A stretch of 64,000 nucleotides of DNA from Buddleja alternifolia (taxonomy: Eukaryota > Streptophyta > Magnoliopsida > Lamiales > Scrophulariaceae). Under the pieces are notes generated by a model. The model saw only the letters and a list, made by a program, of their open reading frames with translations. It had not been told where the DNA came from and made no database searches. The stretch spans positions 26,235,022 to 26,299,021 of the forward strand of contig CM033399.1 in NCBI GenBank assembly GCA_019426215.1. Direction: 5' to 3'. Shown in pieces: positions 47,266 to 60,150 of this stretch. Both the position numbers and the translations under genes were made by a program. Positions within the stretch are counted from its first letter, which is position 1, and each line of letters starts with the position of its first letter.

Positions 47266-47957
47266 TGTCAATGATCAAAAACTATTTCTTATATGCATAG
47301 ATCATCAACGCTTATCATTATTTTTGAATGATATGTTGGACGCTCAAACATAAAAAGAATCTAATCACAAGCATCAAAATAAATCTTACAAGAAGTATAT
47401 TAAGCATTGAACATATTCCCTTGAACACTTAATATAAATCTTTTATAAAATTCATGCATAACTTTTAAATGACCAGTGACGTGATGGATAGACTCAAAGA
47501 TCTATTTTGACCTTTATCCACACGCTCCTATCACATTAAACTGGCGGGTAATTAAAAACCTTTCAAAATGGCAGTTCAGAGTCAGTACGTGCTTGTATAC
47601 GTGTCAGTGTATCATAAGCGCGTGCATTACACTCTGAAAATTCCAAACGTTTTTAAAAAAAATTTACTCGGACGTCAAATATTTATATATGGGAGTTACC
47701 AAATGTAACTTCACTCTCTTGCAAAGAACTCGCGTCTATAGTTAAAACCAATAAAGGCTGAGATTCAATAACTTTACATGTGTCAAAATCTTAATGAGAC
47801 GAGAAAACACAATTTTCAAAATCTTTAAACTGTCATTTAAAACAATTTTTTGCAGAAAATTACTCACTTCTCACACAAACTCTCTGCAAAAACTACTCTC
47901 TGTCTCTCTCTCTCTCTCTCAAAAGAATCTCTATTTTCTTGCAAAAACAACTTTTAA
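47266..47957 (+). promoter_or_regulatory. Spacer with promoter-like sequence before the additional ORF
   Basis: About 690 bp between pol and the additional ORF. It has GACGTC at 47671-47676 followed by a TATA-like TTTATATATGGG at 47682-47693. A CT-rich leader follows ((TC)n at 47905-47920) and leads to ATG at 47958. The arrangement looks like a separate plant promoter and 5' UTR. No transcript evidence is available here. Confidence 0.4.
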
Positions 47958-49135
47958 ATGACACAAAAGAAATCTGTTAATGTTACTAAGGATACCATCA
48001 AGGTCACTGAAGGCCTTGTTGTGGACTGAAAGTACTTGTATGAGCAGACCCAAATCAACATGATTGATATGTTGGACTCTGTTGCCAAGGCTGGGCTTCA
48101 GGCGTTCTTGAAAAAGTATTCATACTACTTTGGTGATGAAGTGAATAATTTTTGGAAAAGTGCTACACTTTCAGAGGACAAAATCTCCATCTCTTGCCTC
48201 TTCTCATTCTCGAAGAAGACTGCTCCAAAAGAATTCATAATGACTGCTGACTCCATTACCCAGAATTTCAAACTGCCAAATCAGGATGAGGCATTGGAAT
48301 CTATTACCAATGAACAGATCGAGAAAGCATGGTCGAAGATGCGTGCATGTGATGATGCAGCATACAAGCCACACTTTGAGAAGAAATACATATTGCTGAA
48401 GTACAAATTGTTGGCTGACTTCTACAGCAAATTTATAGAGTGCAGAGTGGGAACGTTTGACAAGGTTTCCCCACTGCAGTTCCAGATGTTGACTGTCGTC
48501 CGCCTGGACATCAAGATGAATTGGAGTGAGTACGTGTTTGGAAGATTTAGGGATTGTTTAGGCACTACAAACAAACCTATGGGATTATTCTAAGTGATTT
48601 ACTCTTCAGAGCGGACTGTCTAATTTCTGTTGGGTAGACACTACCCAAAGCTAAGTTTTTAGGGAAGAGGATTGTTACAAATCTCCTCAACCCTCCCTGA
48701 GTTGGTGGTACTGCAAGACCGTTGTCTGAGCATCAAGTAGTACGCCAAGCATCAGACAACGGTCTTACAGCACCAGAAGAAGCTGTGAAGCATCCGGCTG
48801 TTCAAAAGAAGAGGGCTTCCCAAAATTCAAAGGCTCCTATTGTTCCATCTCCTATGAAGGATGATGATGAAGAAGAAACAGTGAGGACGTGGAGGACAAG
48901 ATTCCTTTAGTCAAGAGACGGAAGTTGGCTACAATCATAAAGAAAATCAATTTTGAAGAAGAGCCAATTGTCGCTCCAGTCCAAGCACTGAAACCAATAG
49001 AAGGGGTCAACGTCAAAAAAATATTCAATCGACCCAGAGGAACAGTGAAACGTCCTTCTGCTCCTGCTCCTCAAGAGCCTGAGATTTCTGAGCCAAGCGC
49101 TCAAGGAACTACTATTGTTGAGACAAGCTCTCAAG

Positions 49136-49200
49136 GTATGTTTATTTCTTCCTACAGCGTATTATTTTTTCCTACGGCGTTCTTATTCTTATATTTGTAG
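49136..49200 (+). other. Candidate 65-bp intron in the additional ORF
   Basis: CAAG|GTATGT ... TTTGTAG|AAGATCC. The interval is T-rich, like plant introns. Removing it avoids the TAG at 49198-49200 and joins the upstream frame to one that stays open to 49457, without a shift. It is a little shorter than most plant introns. Confidence 0.45.
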
Positions 49201-51753
49201 AAGATCCTGCTCTTATAGAGAATATATATTGTGCTACAACTCTTGTTCCAGCTGTTGTTGAAGCACCAGTTGATGTCCACCTGGATGTTAACTTAGAAGA
49301 AGTGGTGGCTATTGCCAAGGACATTGCAACACAAGTTGCAGTGGATGTTGAGGAACCTAATACAGAAAGGGTCCAACCATCACTTACTTCAGAGGTTATA
49401 ACAGAGGCACGCTCAGAAGGTCAGAGCGATGCTGAGGACGTTCTAAAATTGAGGTAATTCTTCAAGAAGGATCCACTAAAGACTATTGATCATTCGATCA
49501 ATTACACGCCACCAGCTCTTGAAGAAGACTTTATTCTCGTCGGATACAACGAAGAACGCTATATAGTTGCGGAGAATGAAGTTGCCATGTTGATAGAGCA
49601 TGATCACTTTATCTGTGAGATGCTATTCAGCTCAGATTTGACAGACATTGAGCATGAATACTATCTGGCCATTGCCAATGATGAGCCGGTGAAGTAAATT
49701 CCGGCATCAATCTTAATTCACGAGAAGAATCCAGAGGCGAGAACTCCTAGCGCCGATGTAAACCTAGCGTACTTCCTGGATATGGGGCATAGCAAACCAT
49801 CAGGCTTTGCTCCTAGAAACTACAAGATCAGAGTCTAAGAGCGTCTACCAGTGGAGTTTCTCAATCCCTCTGAAGAATTATTGAACAGAGAGGGATATAC
49901 CTATTTTCTAGAAGTAGCTCACAGTGTGGAAAATATGAGTGCAGCTAACCCACTTTGAGTATGGAAGAATAAAAGGACCTACGTTGGTGACCGTCCAGCG
50001 TCTCTTACCGATCTGATCTAAGAAAAAATGGATGATTACTTCAAATGAGTATGGAATGCCAGCTTTCAGACGGACAACATAGATTTAAATCTATAAGTGA
50101 CATTCACCCGAGAGGATCAAGGCCATTTGCAATGCTGGGGCTGAGTATTGCTTAAATGAAGCCAACTGGTGTGAAGCGTACGTGGGTAACAAGTACGCAT
50201 TTTAAGAATTGACTAGCACCCCTCATCTTTTCAGCATAGGCATGCATGACAAGAAGCGTCAGTTTGCTAAGTATTACCTTCAGAAGCGTCAATAGAGGGT
50301 GGGACCAATCGATCAGTTACTGAGTGTCAGACATCAAGTTGAGAGGTTTCTCTATGAAGCGTTACACCGGCTTTCAGAGACTCCTCTTCATTTTTGTGGC
50401 TAAGCGTCCAGCAGTGGCTCAAAACCAATATCCGATTTGACTATAACTCCGAGCCATTATGAAGAAAATTTAAGTCAGATGATCAAGATCATGTCTCCCA
50501 TTCCACACTTTGGCAAAATCTTCACTGAAAATCTGGACAAACCCAACGGCTCTAGGATTTGTTCTTTTCAGGGATATCCACTACTCCCATCTATCGGAAG
50601 AGAAGTAAGCGAACACTATGAGTATGTCCTTTCGTTGCTGGAACAAATCAGGGCATTGCTCATGATGTCTATCCGTATTTGGAAGAATACTACAGAATTT
50701 ATGTGCCTGAATCTCAACGCCTTCAACGTCTTCCAATCGATCGGATTATTATTTTTTCTTGCATTACTGCCAGGATATGCTATTTCTAATTCCTAAAGCG
50801 CAGTCAAGGATTTTTTTGAATCATGTGCTGCATATCATGGGTCCCATGTATGTCAGGGCCAAGGATAGTCCACTTCGTACATTTATTCATGGGACGTGCC
50901 TTCCACTTAGCCGAGTGAATGATCTTCTTGCTGATGCATCAGATTTCTATACAAGTATACCATTAGTCAGGTTGAACTTCCAATTCACTGACTTTCGTCA
51001 AGAGTTGTCAATGCTTGAAGAAGTGCCTGTGGAAACTCTTGAAGAGTCTAAATCTCAAGTGGCCAGTATTCCTGAGCGTGCAAAGGAACCAGTTCAAGCG
51101 TCTCTACCAGAGGAGATTCCTGACACTTATGAACCTAATGTTCCTGATGTTGCTAATCTTCTGATTGATGTACAAGGCATAGTATTTGATCCAGCACATC
51201 AACCAACTCTTGAATCACTCAAAACCTCATCTCGATTCAAGCAACCGGTTTCTCAACCGGTTAGTCAAGAGTTTGGTCCACTACTGCATGAAGTGTTTGA
51301 AGAAGTTCACGAGCAAGCGAGTCAAAATGCCGAAGCTCTACACTGGATAAAGGCTGATCTAGCAAAGATAGAATCACAAAATATGGACTCTCAAATTGTC
51401 CATATGCGTGGAGCTGCTTAGGCTATGGTTGCTGATAGAAATGGCTGACGCTAATCGGGCAAATCAGATTGCTATGAAGGAGCATTTTGACAAGCACATC
51501 GATGATCTTGTGACTTCAATGGCTCAAATTGCCACACAAATCAATCTCCTCACAGAACATTTTATGAAGGCTGATGATGCCAATAAGGGGAAAAGAAGAG
51601 TAAAGGGGAGAAGAGAAAAGCGTCAAGTTCAAGAGCTCAGAATCCTCCGCCGTCGTCGAAGCGTCAAGAAGTTATTCCTACTCCTCCTCCACAAAATATT
51701 CAAAAAAGATACCCATCTTGGGTAGCTGCTTCCAGACCGCCCAATAGAATGTC

Positions 51754-51758
51754 AGGGT
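51754..51758 (+). repeat. Target duplication of copia-3, left copy (AGGGT)
   Basis: AGGGT at 51754-51758 and 60146-60150 directly flank the LTR ends TGTTAGGG and CCCAAACA. Confidence 0.85.
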
Positions 51759-53418
51759 TGTTAGGGTTAATGTCCTCAAATGCCACTAGAGGATTAGTAA
51801 ATGTAATGACATTATTAATTTGTAATTGTTTATCTTTCTATCAATAAAAAGGCAATTAGTTGTTTACTTTCAAATTGGCATTTATTTATTGTAAATCAAC
51901 TATAAGTCCATGAACACAAGAATAAACTCTCTAAGGCACTAGAGGGGTTTAATACTTGTGTACTAAAATAATCTGCAAGTCAATGATTTCCAATTGGGCG
52001 TTGGAAATCATGAAGACTTATATGATATGAATCTTTGACGAGAAAGGTGTCTGTCAATCACTAGGAAGTAGTGAAGGATTCATATCGTAGGTGCACTGAT
52101 GGAGATAGTGGCACTCAGACATGACTCGCATTGATTTTGTCACATAGGTTTTCACTCTTTGACAGTCAATGACATAATTGATTAATTGTAATAGGTGTGT
52201 CTGAACTTTAGACTTGAGGAATCGAGTAGAAGATATGCTTGTGACATTAGGTTCGTCATTAGAGTAGTTAGGCCCAATTCACCCTTTGGTGGGGTCAACC
52301 TCGAACTGCAACCTAATGGGCAAGTAGTAGTCTTAACTGATATCCAAGATGGGATTCGTTCCCCCGTAAGTGAACGAGAAATTATCCTATGCATTTATAA
52401 GTAAGCTAGATCCTAAAGTCTTTGGCCAAAGCATTAAATGATCTGAGCTTGTTATAAATATAGCATAGAATCAAGTAAATGAGTTTGACTAACAACCATG
52501 ACTATCACTTGATCAGGATAAAAAAATGAAGAGTTTATATTCACACGGTATTTACAAAGGAAAGGTTAATAACGATGTAATCATTTCATCTTATTTGGGT
52601 TAAAATATGGACCACTTGACTGGCTAGGTGGGACCCATATTCAATGGAATCCTCCCATTGCCAAATATAGATGAACCTAAAGAGTCAAACTTAAAAAGGA
52701 AAAATCCATTGGAAAATAGAAATAATTCATGTGGTAATTTTAAGTATTGGATACTTAAAATTTAATTAAATAAAATTAATTATTTGAAGAAATAAGTTAA
52801 TTCATTTATGGTTTAATTAATATATTATTTCTTGAAGAAGAAATAAAATTAATTAAACCCATGTATTATTTAATTAGATTAATTAATTGGATTGAATTAA
52901 TTAATTAAATAGTGCATTGGACCTAGCTCAAATTGGAGCACCAATTGGTGCACCAAGGCCTATAGGGGGTGGCCAAGAGGTGCCCATTATGGGCTAAATT
53001 GAGCCCAAGTTATTAACTTAAATGATATAAATATATCACTTTAGTTAATACCTAGGTCAAGAGTTCACTTTGACTTAAGCCACAAGAAAAATTTCTCTCC
53101 CTCTCTCCACATCTAGCCGTCGGTCTCACACACCAAAGAGGAGGAGATTTTTTCCATCAAGTTTTTTCGGCGAGACAATTTAGAGGTAAAATAATTGGGC
53201 TACTTAGATCAACATAGGTTCAACCGGAGTAATTTCGCAAGAAATTGAAGAATCCAAGATCGTAGGAATTTTCAACCACTTCGCTTCAACGGGTAATGTT
53301 AGTTTTACCATATCATACATACGTCTGAATTAACCCCGGGATTGATCCGGTTATGGGGAAAAACCATAAAAATTTTAAATTCCGTTTTCCGCTGCGTTTG
53401 GTGATTTTTCCCCAAACA
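51759..53418 (+). repeat. Copia-3 5' LTR
   Basis: 1660 bp, TGTTAGGGTTAATG to CCCCAAACA. It contains CACCCTTTGGTGGGGTCAAC, also present (inverted on this strand) in the copia-2 LTRs. A small frame antisense to it (52394-52182) recurs in the right LTR and is not a gene. Confidence 0.9.
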
Positions 53419-53419
53419 G

Positions 53420-53432
53420 TGGTATCAGAGCC
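53420..53432 (+). other. Copia-3 primer binding site
   Basis: TGGTATCAGAGCC, one base after the LTR end: perfect tRNA-iMet type. Confidence 0.85.
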
Positions 53433-54669
53433 AAATTCATGGGATTCGGCATATGTAATTTACGTGTGATTATGTGTTAGAGAAGCATGTTTTACAGTAT
53501 TTTATCGATGCATGATTAGATATGTAGATTTCATGTTTTTCACGTTCTTCAGGATTATGTTTATTTTTCGTTCATTAGAATTTAATGAAAATTGGATTTT
53601 ATGTAATTTACGTGATGGAAAATAAAAACTCAAAATTTCAGTAGGCTGCCGTCGCCTGGAGGGGTGGCGGAACGTCGGCGGCTTTGGCTGCTGCTGTGCA
53701 CGCACAGCGCGGCCCATCCTGCAAGAAATTTGGGCTCGCACCCAGTAGCCAGGCTGCTGGGAGATTGGGCCGCACGGCGCGAGCCCACCCGCGTGTATTT
53801 TACACACGGGTTTGGCCCAACCCGACCTGGGTCACCGATGGGTTGACCCGGGTCAATTATTAAATATATATATTTAGTTTTGGTTAAAATTAGATTTTAA
53901 TGCAAAATAAATAATATTAATTATTTAATAAGGTTATTTAATTTCCATCTAATCTAATGTTAATTAAAGTTAGACTTTGAACTAAATTGGATTAGTTCCA
54001 TTGTGAAATTAATTTTATGGGCTTAGAAATTAATTTTATATTAGAATTGGATTTTAATAAAAGATTAATAGTAGCTCATTAAAATTGAACCTTCAATTGG
54101 AATTAAATAAATATAATTTCCTCAAGAATATGAATGACAATGGTTAAATTTGGAATTTAATTAGAAATTAACATATATATTATTCGTGTATTATGTGATA
54201 TCAGGTTTGACATGTTATGTGATGGGAAACGTAATTCATGGACTTAGGCTCGTTTACATTTGTATTTCTTTTTATGGGTTGTAAAGGCCATTTTGAGCCT
54301 ATTTTTTTTTTATTTTCTTCCTAGATAAATTTTGTATAGGTGGCTTATGATAAAATGTAATAGTTAGAAATAGAAATAGGCCCAATGGAGAAATTCAAGT
54401 TGAACGAGGAAAGTCAAGAAGGAGCTTTGGAAGCTTTAATATAGTTTTTTTTTATTTTATGATTGAAATATTGGCTTGTTTCAATCTAGGAAATATAGTC
54501 CATGAATCATGTGTTGATAGCTTTCTAGGATTGCTATTTATTTATTGATCCATGTTTATATGTGTGATGTAAAATGGATTAATGTGCAAATTGAGACCTA
54601 ATTAACAATTCAAATTCTCCCGCATTTAATACATTAATTTAGTAAAGGGTACTAGGTATCCTGTCCTCT
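53433..54669 (+). other. Copia-3 leader with a GC-rich island
   Basis: AT-rich except for about 53640-53860, which is strongly GC-rich with complementary stretches (GGGCCGCACGGCGCGAGCCC; ACACGCG..CGTGTGT-like pairs). Short frames on both strands in this island (53664-53846, 53807-53502) are composition effects. No gene. Confidence 0.5.
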
Positions 54670-55060
54670 ACTGAACTTAGGATGACAGAATGAGGAGGAA
54701 GTTGTGGTTCATGAGAAATGGGTCAAAGATGACGTCCCGGTTCGTGGGTAAATGCTGAGCTCAAAGACAAATGAGTTGCAAAGGTCCCATGACAAAATGG
54801 TCTCGGCGAGGGCCATTTTGGCACACCTGGTGGAGCTCTATGGTTAGCACAGTCGCACTGCTCGGTATGAGATATCGAAAGAGCTCTTTGGATCCAAGAT
54901 GAAGGAAGGTGAAAAGGTTGGGGACTATGTATTAAAAAGGATTTCAAAAATTGAGAGGTTAGAGGCCCTCGACTTCAACATGGACCCGCAACTTCAAACT
55001 GACCTAATCTTGCAATCACTTCCAGACTCCTTTTCCCAATTCATGTAATGAAATAGAGTG
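54670..55060 (+). pseudogene. Copia-3 gag remnant
   Basis: Matches copia-2 gag from the HEKWVKDD block on, including ARAILAHLVELYG, HSRTARYEISKELF and LILQSLPDSFSQF, with stops (after YG and after QFM) and no start codon. The N-terminal part present in copia-2 is missing, apparently deleted near 54662-54690. Confidence 0.7.
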
Positions 55061-55073
55061 CAATTTAGTTGGG

Positions 55074-58000
55074 TTGATGAACAAGTTGAATACTGCTCAA
55101 TCTCAAATGAAGCAAAAGGGAAAAGAGGCAGCCTTGGTCATCACTTCTAATCCTAAAAACAACAAGAAGAATAAGACTAAAAAAGCTAATAGCACTCCGG
55201 GTCCACAAGCTAAGATAGACAAAGGAAAGGATAAAGCTAATAAAGTGATGAAGAGCAAAGGACCAAAGGAAATGGATAGGTGCCTTCACTGCGGTGAGCT
55301 AGGCCACTGGAGGAGGGAGTGTCCAAACTTTGGCAAAGGTGCACCAGGTATGGAACTATTTGTTTTAGAAACCAATTGTTCTATAACTGTATTTTTCACT
55401 TCGTGGATACTTGATTCTGGAGCTAGTGCTCACGTTTTTGTAATGAATCAGGATCTGCAGCGAAGTAGGAAGCTGGAGCATGGAGAGGTGCTGATCAGTG
55501 TAGGCAGCGGGCAGAGTGTCACGGCTTCTCGCATTGGATCAACTTCTTTATGTATATCATCTGGACATGTTTTAATTTTAGAGGATGTTTTAGTTTTGCT
55601 CAATGGGCTTAAGAACATTATATCTATTCCTATGTTGGTTAGGAACGGCTATGTTTTTAATTTTATTAACAGTACTTGCAGCATTTTATTTCATAATAAT
55701 ATTGTTGGCACTGCTACTTTAGTCAATGGCCTCTATTATTTAAATATGCAAAATGAGTGTGTTGCAAATATTATCTCAAAGAAGCGTGGTAGGCAAAGTG
55801 CTAACCTAAGCATAAAGTGGCATCTAAGACTAGGCCATGTTAGCGAGCGAAAGATACACAAAATGGAGAAAGGTAGTTTAGTTGAACCATTGGGATCGGA
55901 TCCCTATCCAACTTGTGAATCTTGCCTCAAAGGCAAAATGGTTAGATCTTCCTTCACCGGGACTTTTGAAAGAGCTACTGAAGTATTAGGACTTGTGCAT
56001 ACCGACGTTTGCGGACCATTTGGAGAAATGGCTTGTGGAGGTTTTCACTATTTCATTACTTTCACTGATGACCATTCAAGATATGGTATAATGTATTTAA
56101 TGAAACTTAAGTCTAAATCATTTAATAAGTTCAAAGAATTTAAGGCTTTAGTGGAAAAACAAACTGGTCATCATATAAAGACACTACGATCGGATCGTGG
56201 AGGTGAATATATGAGTGACGAGTTTGATCAGTTCCTAAAGGAACATGGGATAATATTACAACTCACACCACCAGCAACTCCACAATTAAATGGGGTGGCA
56301 GAGCGATGGAATCGAACGCTATTAGATATGGTTTGATCCATGCTTAGCTACACTAATTTACCCATTTTCTTGTGGGGGCATGCACTTCTTATGCTGTTCA
56401 TATCTTGAACAAATGTCCTTCCATGTCCAGTCCTAAGACTCCATATGAGATATGGAGAAATAGAAAACCAAACCTTAAGTACCTTAGAGTTTGGGGATGT
56501 CCTGCCTACATCAAGAAGACGAAGGTAGAGAAATTGGAAGTGAGGTCCCTTAAAGGACGTTTCGTCGATTATCGAGAGGAATCAATGGGATACCTATTCT
56601 ACATGCAAGATGATCAAAGGATCATTGTTGCACTGCAAGTGCACTTTCTTGAAGAGGAATTCATTCAAGAAGGTGGTGCAGGTAGAAAGATTGTTCTAAA
56701 TGAGCAAGATGAAACACCTAGGGAGATGATTGTTCAAGAAACACACACTGAACCTGATGAAACACAACCATCATTGCGAAGATCTGGTAGAGTACCACAA
56801 TAACCTGATACGTATTATGGTTACCTGCTACAAGAGGAACTGGGTGTCCACACTATAGCAATGGGAGTCCAAGGGGACGACCCTTCTACCTATGATCAAG
56901 CAATGATGGAAACCGACTCTGCAAAGTGGCAAAAAACTATGAAAGCAAAGATAGACTCGATGCATTCCAACCAGGTCTGGACTCTGGTAGATCGTCCTGA
57001 TGGGATTACACCTATAGGGTGCAAGTGGATCTACAAGAGGAAGATAAGCCCAGATGGAAAAGTTGACACATACAAGGCAAGGCTTGTAGCAAAAGGTTAT
57101 AGTCAAAAGGAAGAAATTGACTATCAAGAGACCTTTTCACCTGTGGCAATGATCAAGTCTATTCGAATTCTGCTCGCAATAGCTGCATACTTGGACTATG
57201 AGATATGGTAGATGGAGACAGCTTTTCTAAATGGATTTCTCGAAGGGGATATCTATATGGAGCAGCCTAAAGGCTTTGCATCAAGGTCTGATATTCATAA
57301 GGTGTGCAAACTTAAGAGATCCATTTATGGACTTAAGCAAACCTCTAGGAGTTGGAATCTACATTTTGACGAAGCTGTCAAAGGATTTGACTTTGTCAAG
57401 AACGAAGATGAACCATGTGTTTACAAGAAGGCTAGTGGGAGTAAAATCACTTTCCTTGTCTTATATGTGGATGACATTATACTCATAGGAAATGAAGTAG
57501 GAATGCTCACATCGGTCAAAAGATGGCTTTCAAATACATTCTCCATGAAAGACTTGGGAGAAGCTACCTATATTCTAGGGATTCGTATCTATAGAGATAG
57601 AACAAATAGAATGATAGAACTTTCCCAAGCCCTTTAGTTAGAGAAGGTCCTAAAGAGATTTAGGATAAAAGAGTCTAAGAAAGGTTTCTTGCCCATGAGA
57701 CACAGGGTGCACCTTTCAAAGTCCATGTCTCCTCAAAATGAGGAAGATAGGAAAAAAATGAGTACAGTGCCCTATGCATCTGCAGTGGGTAGTCTGATGT
57801 ACGCCATGTTATGCACATGGCCAAACATCGCCTACGCAGTAAGCGTGGTGAGTTGTTTTCAGTCTAACCCGGGAAGAGAACACTGGACCGCTATCAAAAA
57901 TATCCTTAAATATCTAAAGAGAACTAAGGATATGGTTCTAACATATGGACATGGAGATTTGAAGGTGGACGGATATACTGACTCAGATTTTCAGTCTAAC

Positions 58001-58450
58001 GTAGATGATCGCAAATCCACTTCAGGGTATATATTCACGCTCAATGGTAGAGCGGTGACTTGGAAAAGTTCCAAGTAAAGCACAGCCACTGATTCCACCA
58101 CTGAGGTAGAATACATAGCAGCTTCGGAGGTAGCTAAAGAGGGTGTTTGGATTAGGAAGTTTCTTGAAGAACTTCAAGTGGTCCCGAGTGTAGAGCTGCC
58201 ATTGCCACTTTATTATGACAATAACAGGGCTATTGCACAAGCAAATGAACCAAGGTCTCACAATAAATCCAAGCACATAGAGAGAAGATATCACATAATA
58301 AGGGAAATCGTTGGAAGAGGCGAAATAGTTGTACAGAGAGTAAATTCAGCCGACAACGTCGCTGACCCATTTCCCAAGCCTTTGGCACAGGCAATGCTGG
58401 ATCGACATCTTGAGAAGATGGGTATTAGATACCATAGTGATTGGCATTGA
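55074..58450 (+). pseudogene. Copia-3 pol: knuckle-protease-integrase-RT-RNase H
   Basis: The first 420-codon frame (55074-56336) has an intact knuckle CLHCGELGHWRREC, protease WILDSGASAHVF, GAG-pre-integrase with CESCLKGK, and integrase VHTDVCGP, RSDRGGEY and NGVAERWNRTLL, all active-site residues present. A stop and frame change follow. 56372-56803 is the integrase tail. RT is in 56861-57211 and 57212-57637, where a TAG replaces the Lys of the (W)KMDVKTAFLNG-type block; LYVDDIILIG is intact. RNase H is in 57689-58078 and, after a TAA, to 58450 (HIERRYHIIREI, then DPFPKPLAQ). Five or so point lesions, all easily placed against copia-2. Confidence 0.9.
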
Positions 58451-58452
58451 GT

Positions 58453-58465
58453 ACAAGTGGGAGAT
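58453..58465 (+). other. Copia-3 polypurine tract
   Basis: ACAAGTGGGAGAT directly before TGTTAAGG, the same tract as in copia-2. Confidence 0.8.
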
Positions 58466-60145
58466 TGTTAAGGTTAATGTCCTCAAATGCCACTAGAGGA
58501 TTAGTAAATGTAAGGACATTATTAATTTGTAATTGTTTATCTTTCTATTAATAAAAAGGAAATTAGTTGTTTACTTTCAAATTGGCATTTATTTATTGTA
58601 AATCAACTATAAGTCCATGAACATAAGAGTAAACTCTGTAAGGCACTAGAGGGGTTTGATACTTGTGTACTAAAATAGTCTGCAAGTCAATGATTTCCAA
58701 TTAGGCGTTGGAAATCATGAAGACTTGTATGATATGAATCTTTGACGAGAAAGGTGTCCGTCAATCACTAGAAAGTAGTGAAGGATTCATATCATAGGTG
58801 CACTGATGGAGATAGTGGCACTCAGACATGACTCGCATGAATTCTGTTACATGGGTTTCACTCTTTGACAGTCAATGACAGAATTGATTAATTATAATAG
58901 GTGTGTCTGAACTTTAGACTTGAGGAATCGAGTTGAAGATATGCTTGTGATATTAGGTTCGTCATTAGAGTAGTTAGGACCAATTCACCCTTTGGTGGGG
59001 TCAACCTCAAATTGCAACCTAATGGACAAGTAGTAGTCTTAACTGATATCCAAGATGAGATTCGTTCCCTCGTAAGTGAACGAGGAATTATCCTATGCAT
59101 TTATAAGTAAGCTAGATCCTAAAGTCTTTGGCCAAAGCATTAAATGATCTAAGATTGTTATAAATATAGCATAGAATCAAGTAAGTGAGTTTGACTAAAA
59201 ATCATGACTCTCACTTGATCGGGATAAAGAAATGAAGAGTTTATATTCACACGGTATTTACAAAGGGAAGGTTAATAATGATGTAATCATTTCATCTTAT
59301 TTGGGTTAAAATATAGACCACTTGACTGGCTAGGTGTGACCCATATTCAATGGAATCCTCCTATTTCCAAATATAGATGAATCTTAAAAGTCACGCTTAA
59401 AAAGGAAAAATCAATTGGAAAATAGGAATAATTCATGTGGTAATATTTTAAGTATTGGATACTTTGAAGTATTGGATACTTAAAATTAATTAAATGGAAT
59501 TAATTATTTGAAGAAATAAGTTAATTCATTTATGGTTTAATTAATATATTATTTCTTGAAGAAGAAATAAAATTAATTAAACCCATGTATTATTTAATTA
59601 GATTGATTAATTGGATTGAAATAATTAATTAATTAAATAGTGCATTGGACCTAGCTCAAATTGGAGCACCAATTGGTGCACCAAGGCTTATAGGGGCGGC
59701 CAAGAGGCGCCCATTATGCGCTAAATTGAGCCCAAGTTATTAACTTAAGTGATGTAAATATATCACTTTAGTTAATACCTAGGTCAAGAGTTCACTTTGA
59801 CTTAAGCCACAAGAAAAATTTCTCTCCCTCTCTCCACATCTAGTCGTCGGTCTCACACACCAAGGAGGAGGAGATTTTTTTCATCAAGTTTTTTCGGCGA
59901 GACAATATAGAGGCAGAACAATTGGGCTGCTTGGATCAACAAAGTTTCAGTCGGAGTAATTTCGCGAAGAATTGAAGAATCCAAGATCGTAGGAATTTTC
60001 AACCACTTCGCTTCAACGGGTAATGTTAGTTTTACCCTATCATACATACATCTGAATTAACCCCGGGATTGATCCGGTTATGGGGAAAAACCATAAAAAA
60101 TTTAAATTTCGTTTTCCGCTGCGTTTGGTGATTTTTCCCCAAACA
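58466..60145 (+). repeat. Copia-3 3' LTR
   Basis: 1680 bp, TGTTAAGG to CCAAACA, matching 51759-53418 with scattered substitutions. It has one extra short repeat of AAGTATTGGATACTT near 59450-59480. Confidence 0.9.
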
Positions 60146-60150
60146 AGGGT

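Larger units (their letters stand above)
47958..51758 (+). pseudogene. Copia-1 additional (env-position) ORF, first part, interrupted by copia-3
   Basis: Starts MTQKKSVNVTKDTIKVTEG with an in-frame TGA at 48028. The first domain runs to 48593 (FWKSATLSEDKISISC, ECRVGTFDKVSPLQFQMLTV). A Pro/Ala/Glu-rich section follows (48722-49450), with a candidate 65-bp intron at 49136-49200, then broken frames to 50430, and 50437-51421 and 51396-51725. The last ends in a Lys/Arg-rich tract before copia-3. Many Sireviruses carry an extra ORF here, sometimes called env-like. I see no signal peptide or strong membrane segment, so 'envelope' is a label by position only. About ten stops or frameshifts are present. 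Confidence 0.6.
51759..60145 (+). mobile_element. Copia-3, Ty1-copia element, same family as copia-2
   Basis: 8387 bp: LTR 51759-53418, primer site 53420-53432, leader, gag remnant 54670-55060, pol 55074-58450, PPT 58453-58465, LTR 58466-60145. LTR pair divergence is about 3% by eye. Protein blocks such as KWHLRLGHVSERKIHKM and TDRPDGITPIGCKWIYKRK are near-identical to copia-2. A few stops remain, and the gag 5' end is deleted. Confidence 0.9.

Noticed and set aside
47901..47922. TC microsatellite as a possible triplex or GAGA-type regulatory element
   Set aside because: Ordinary CT-rich leader composition before a plant start codon; no further support.
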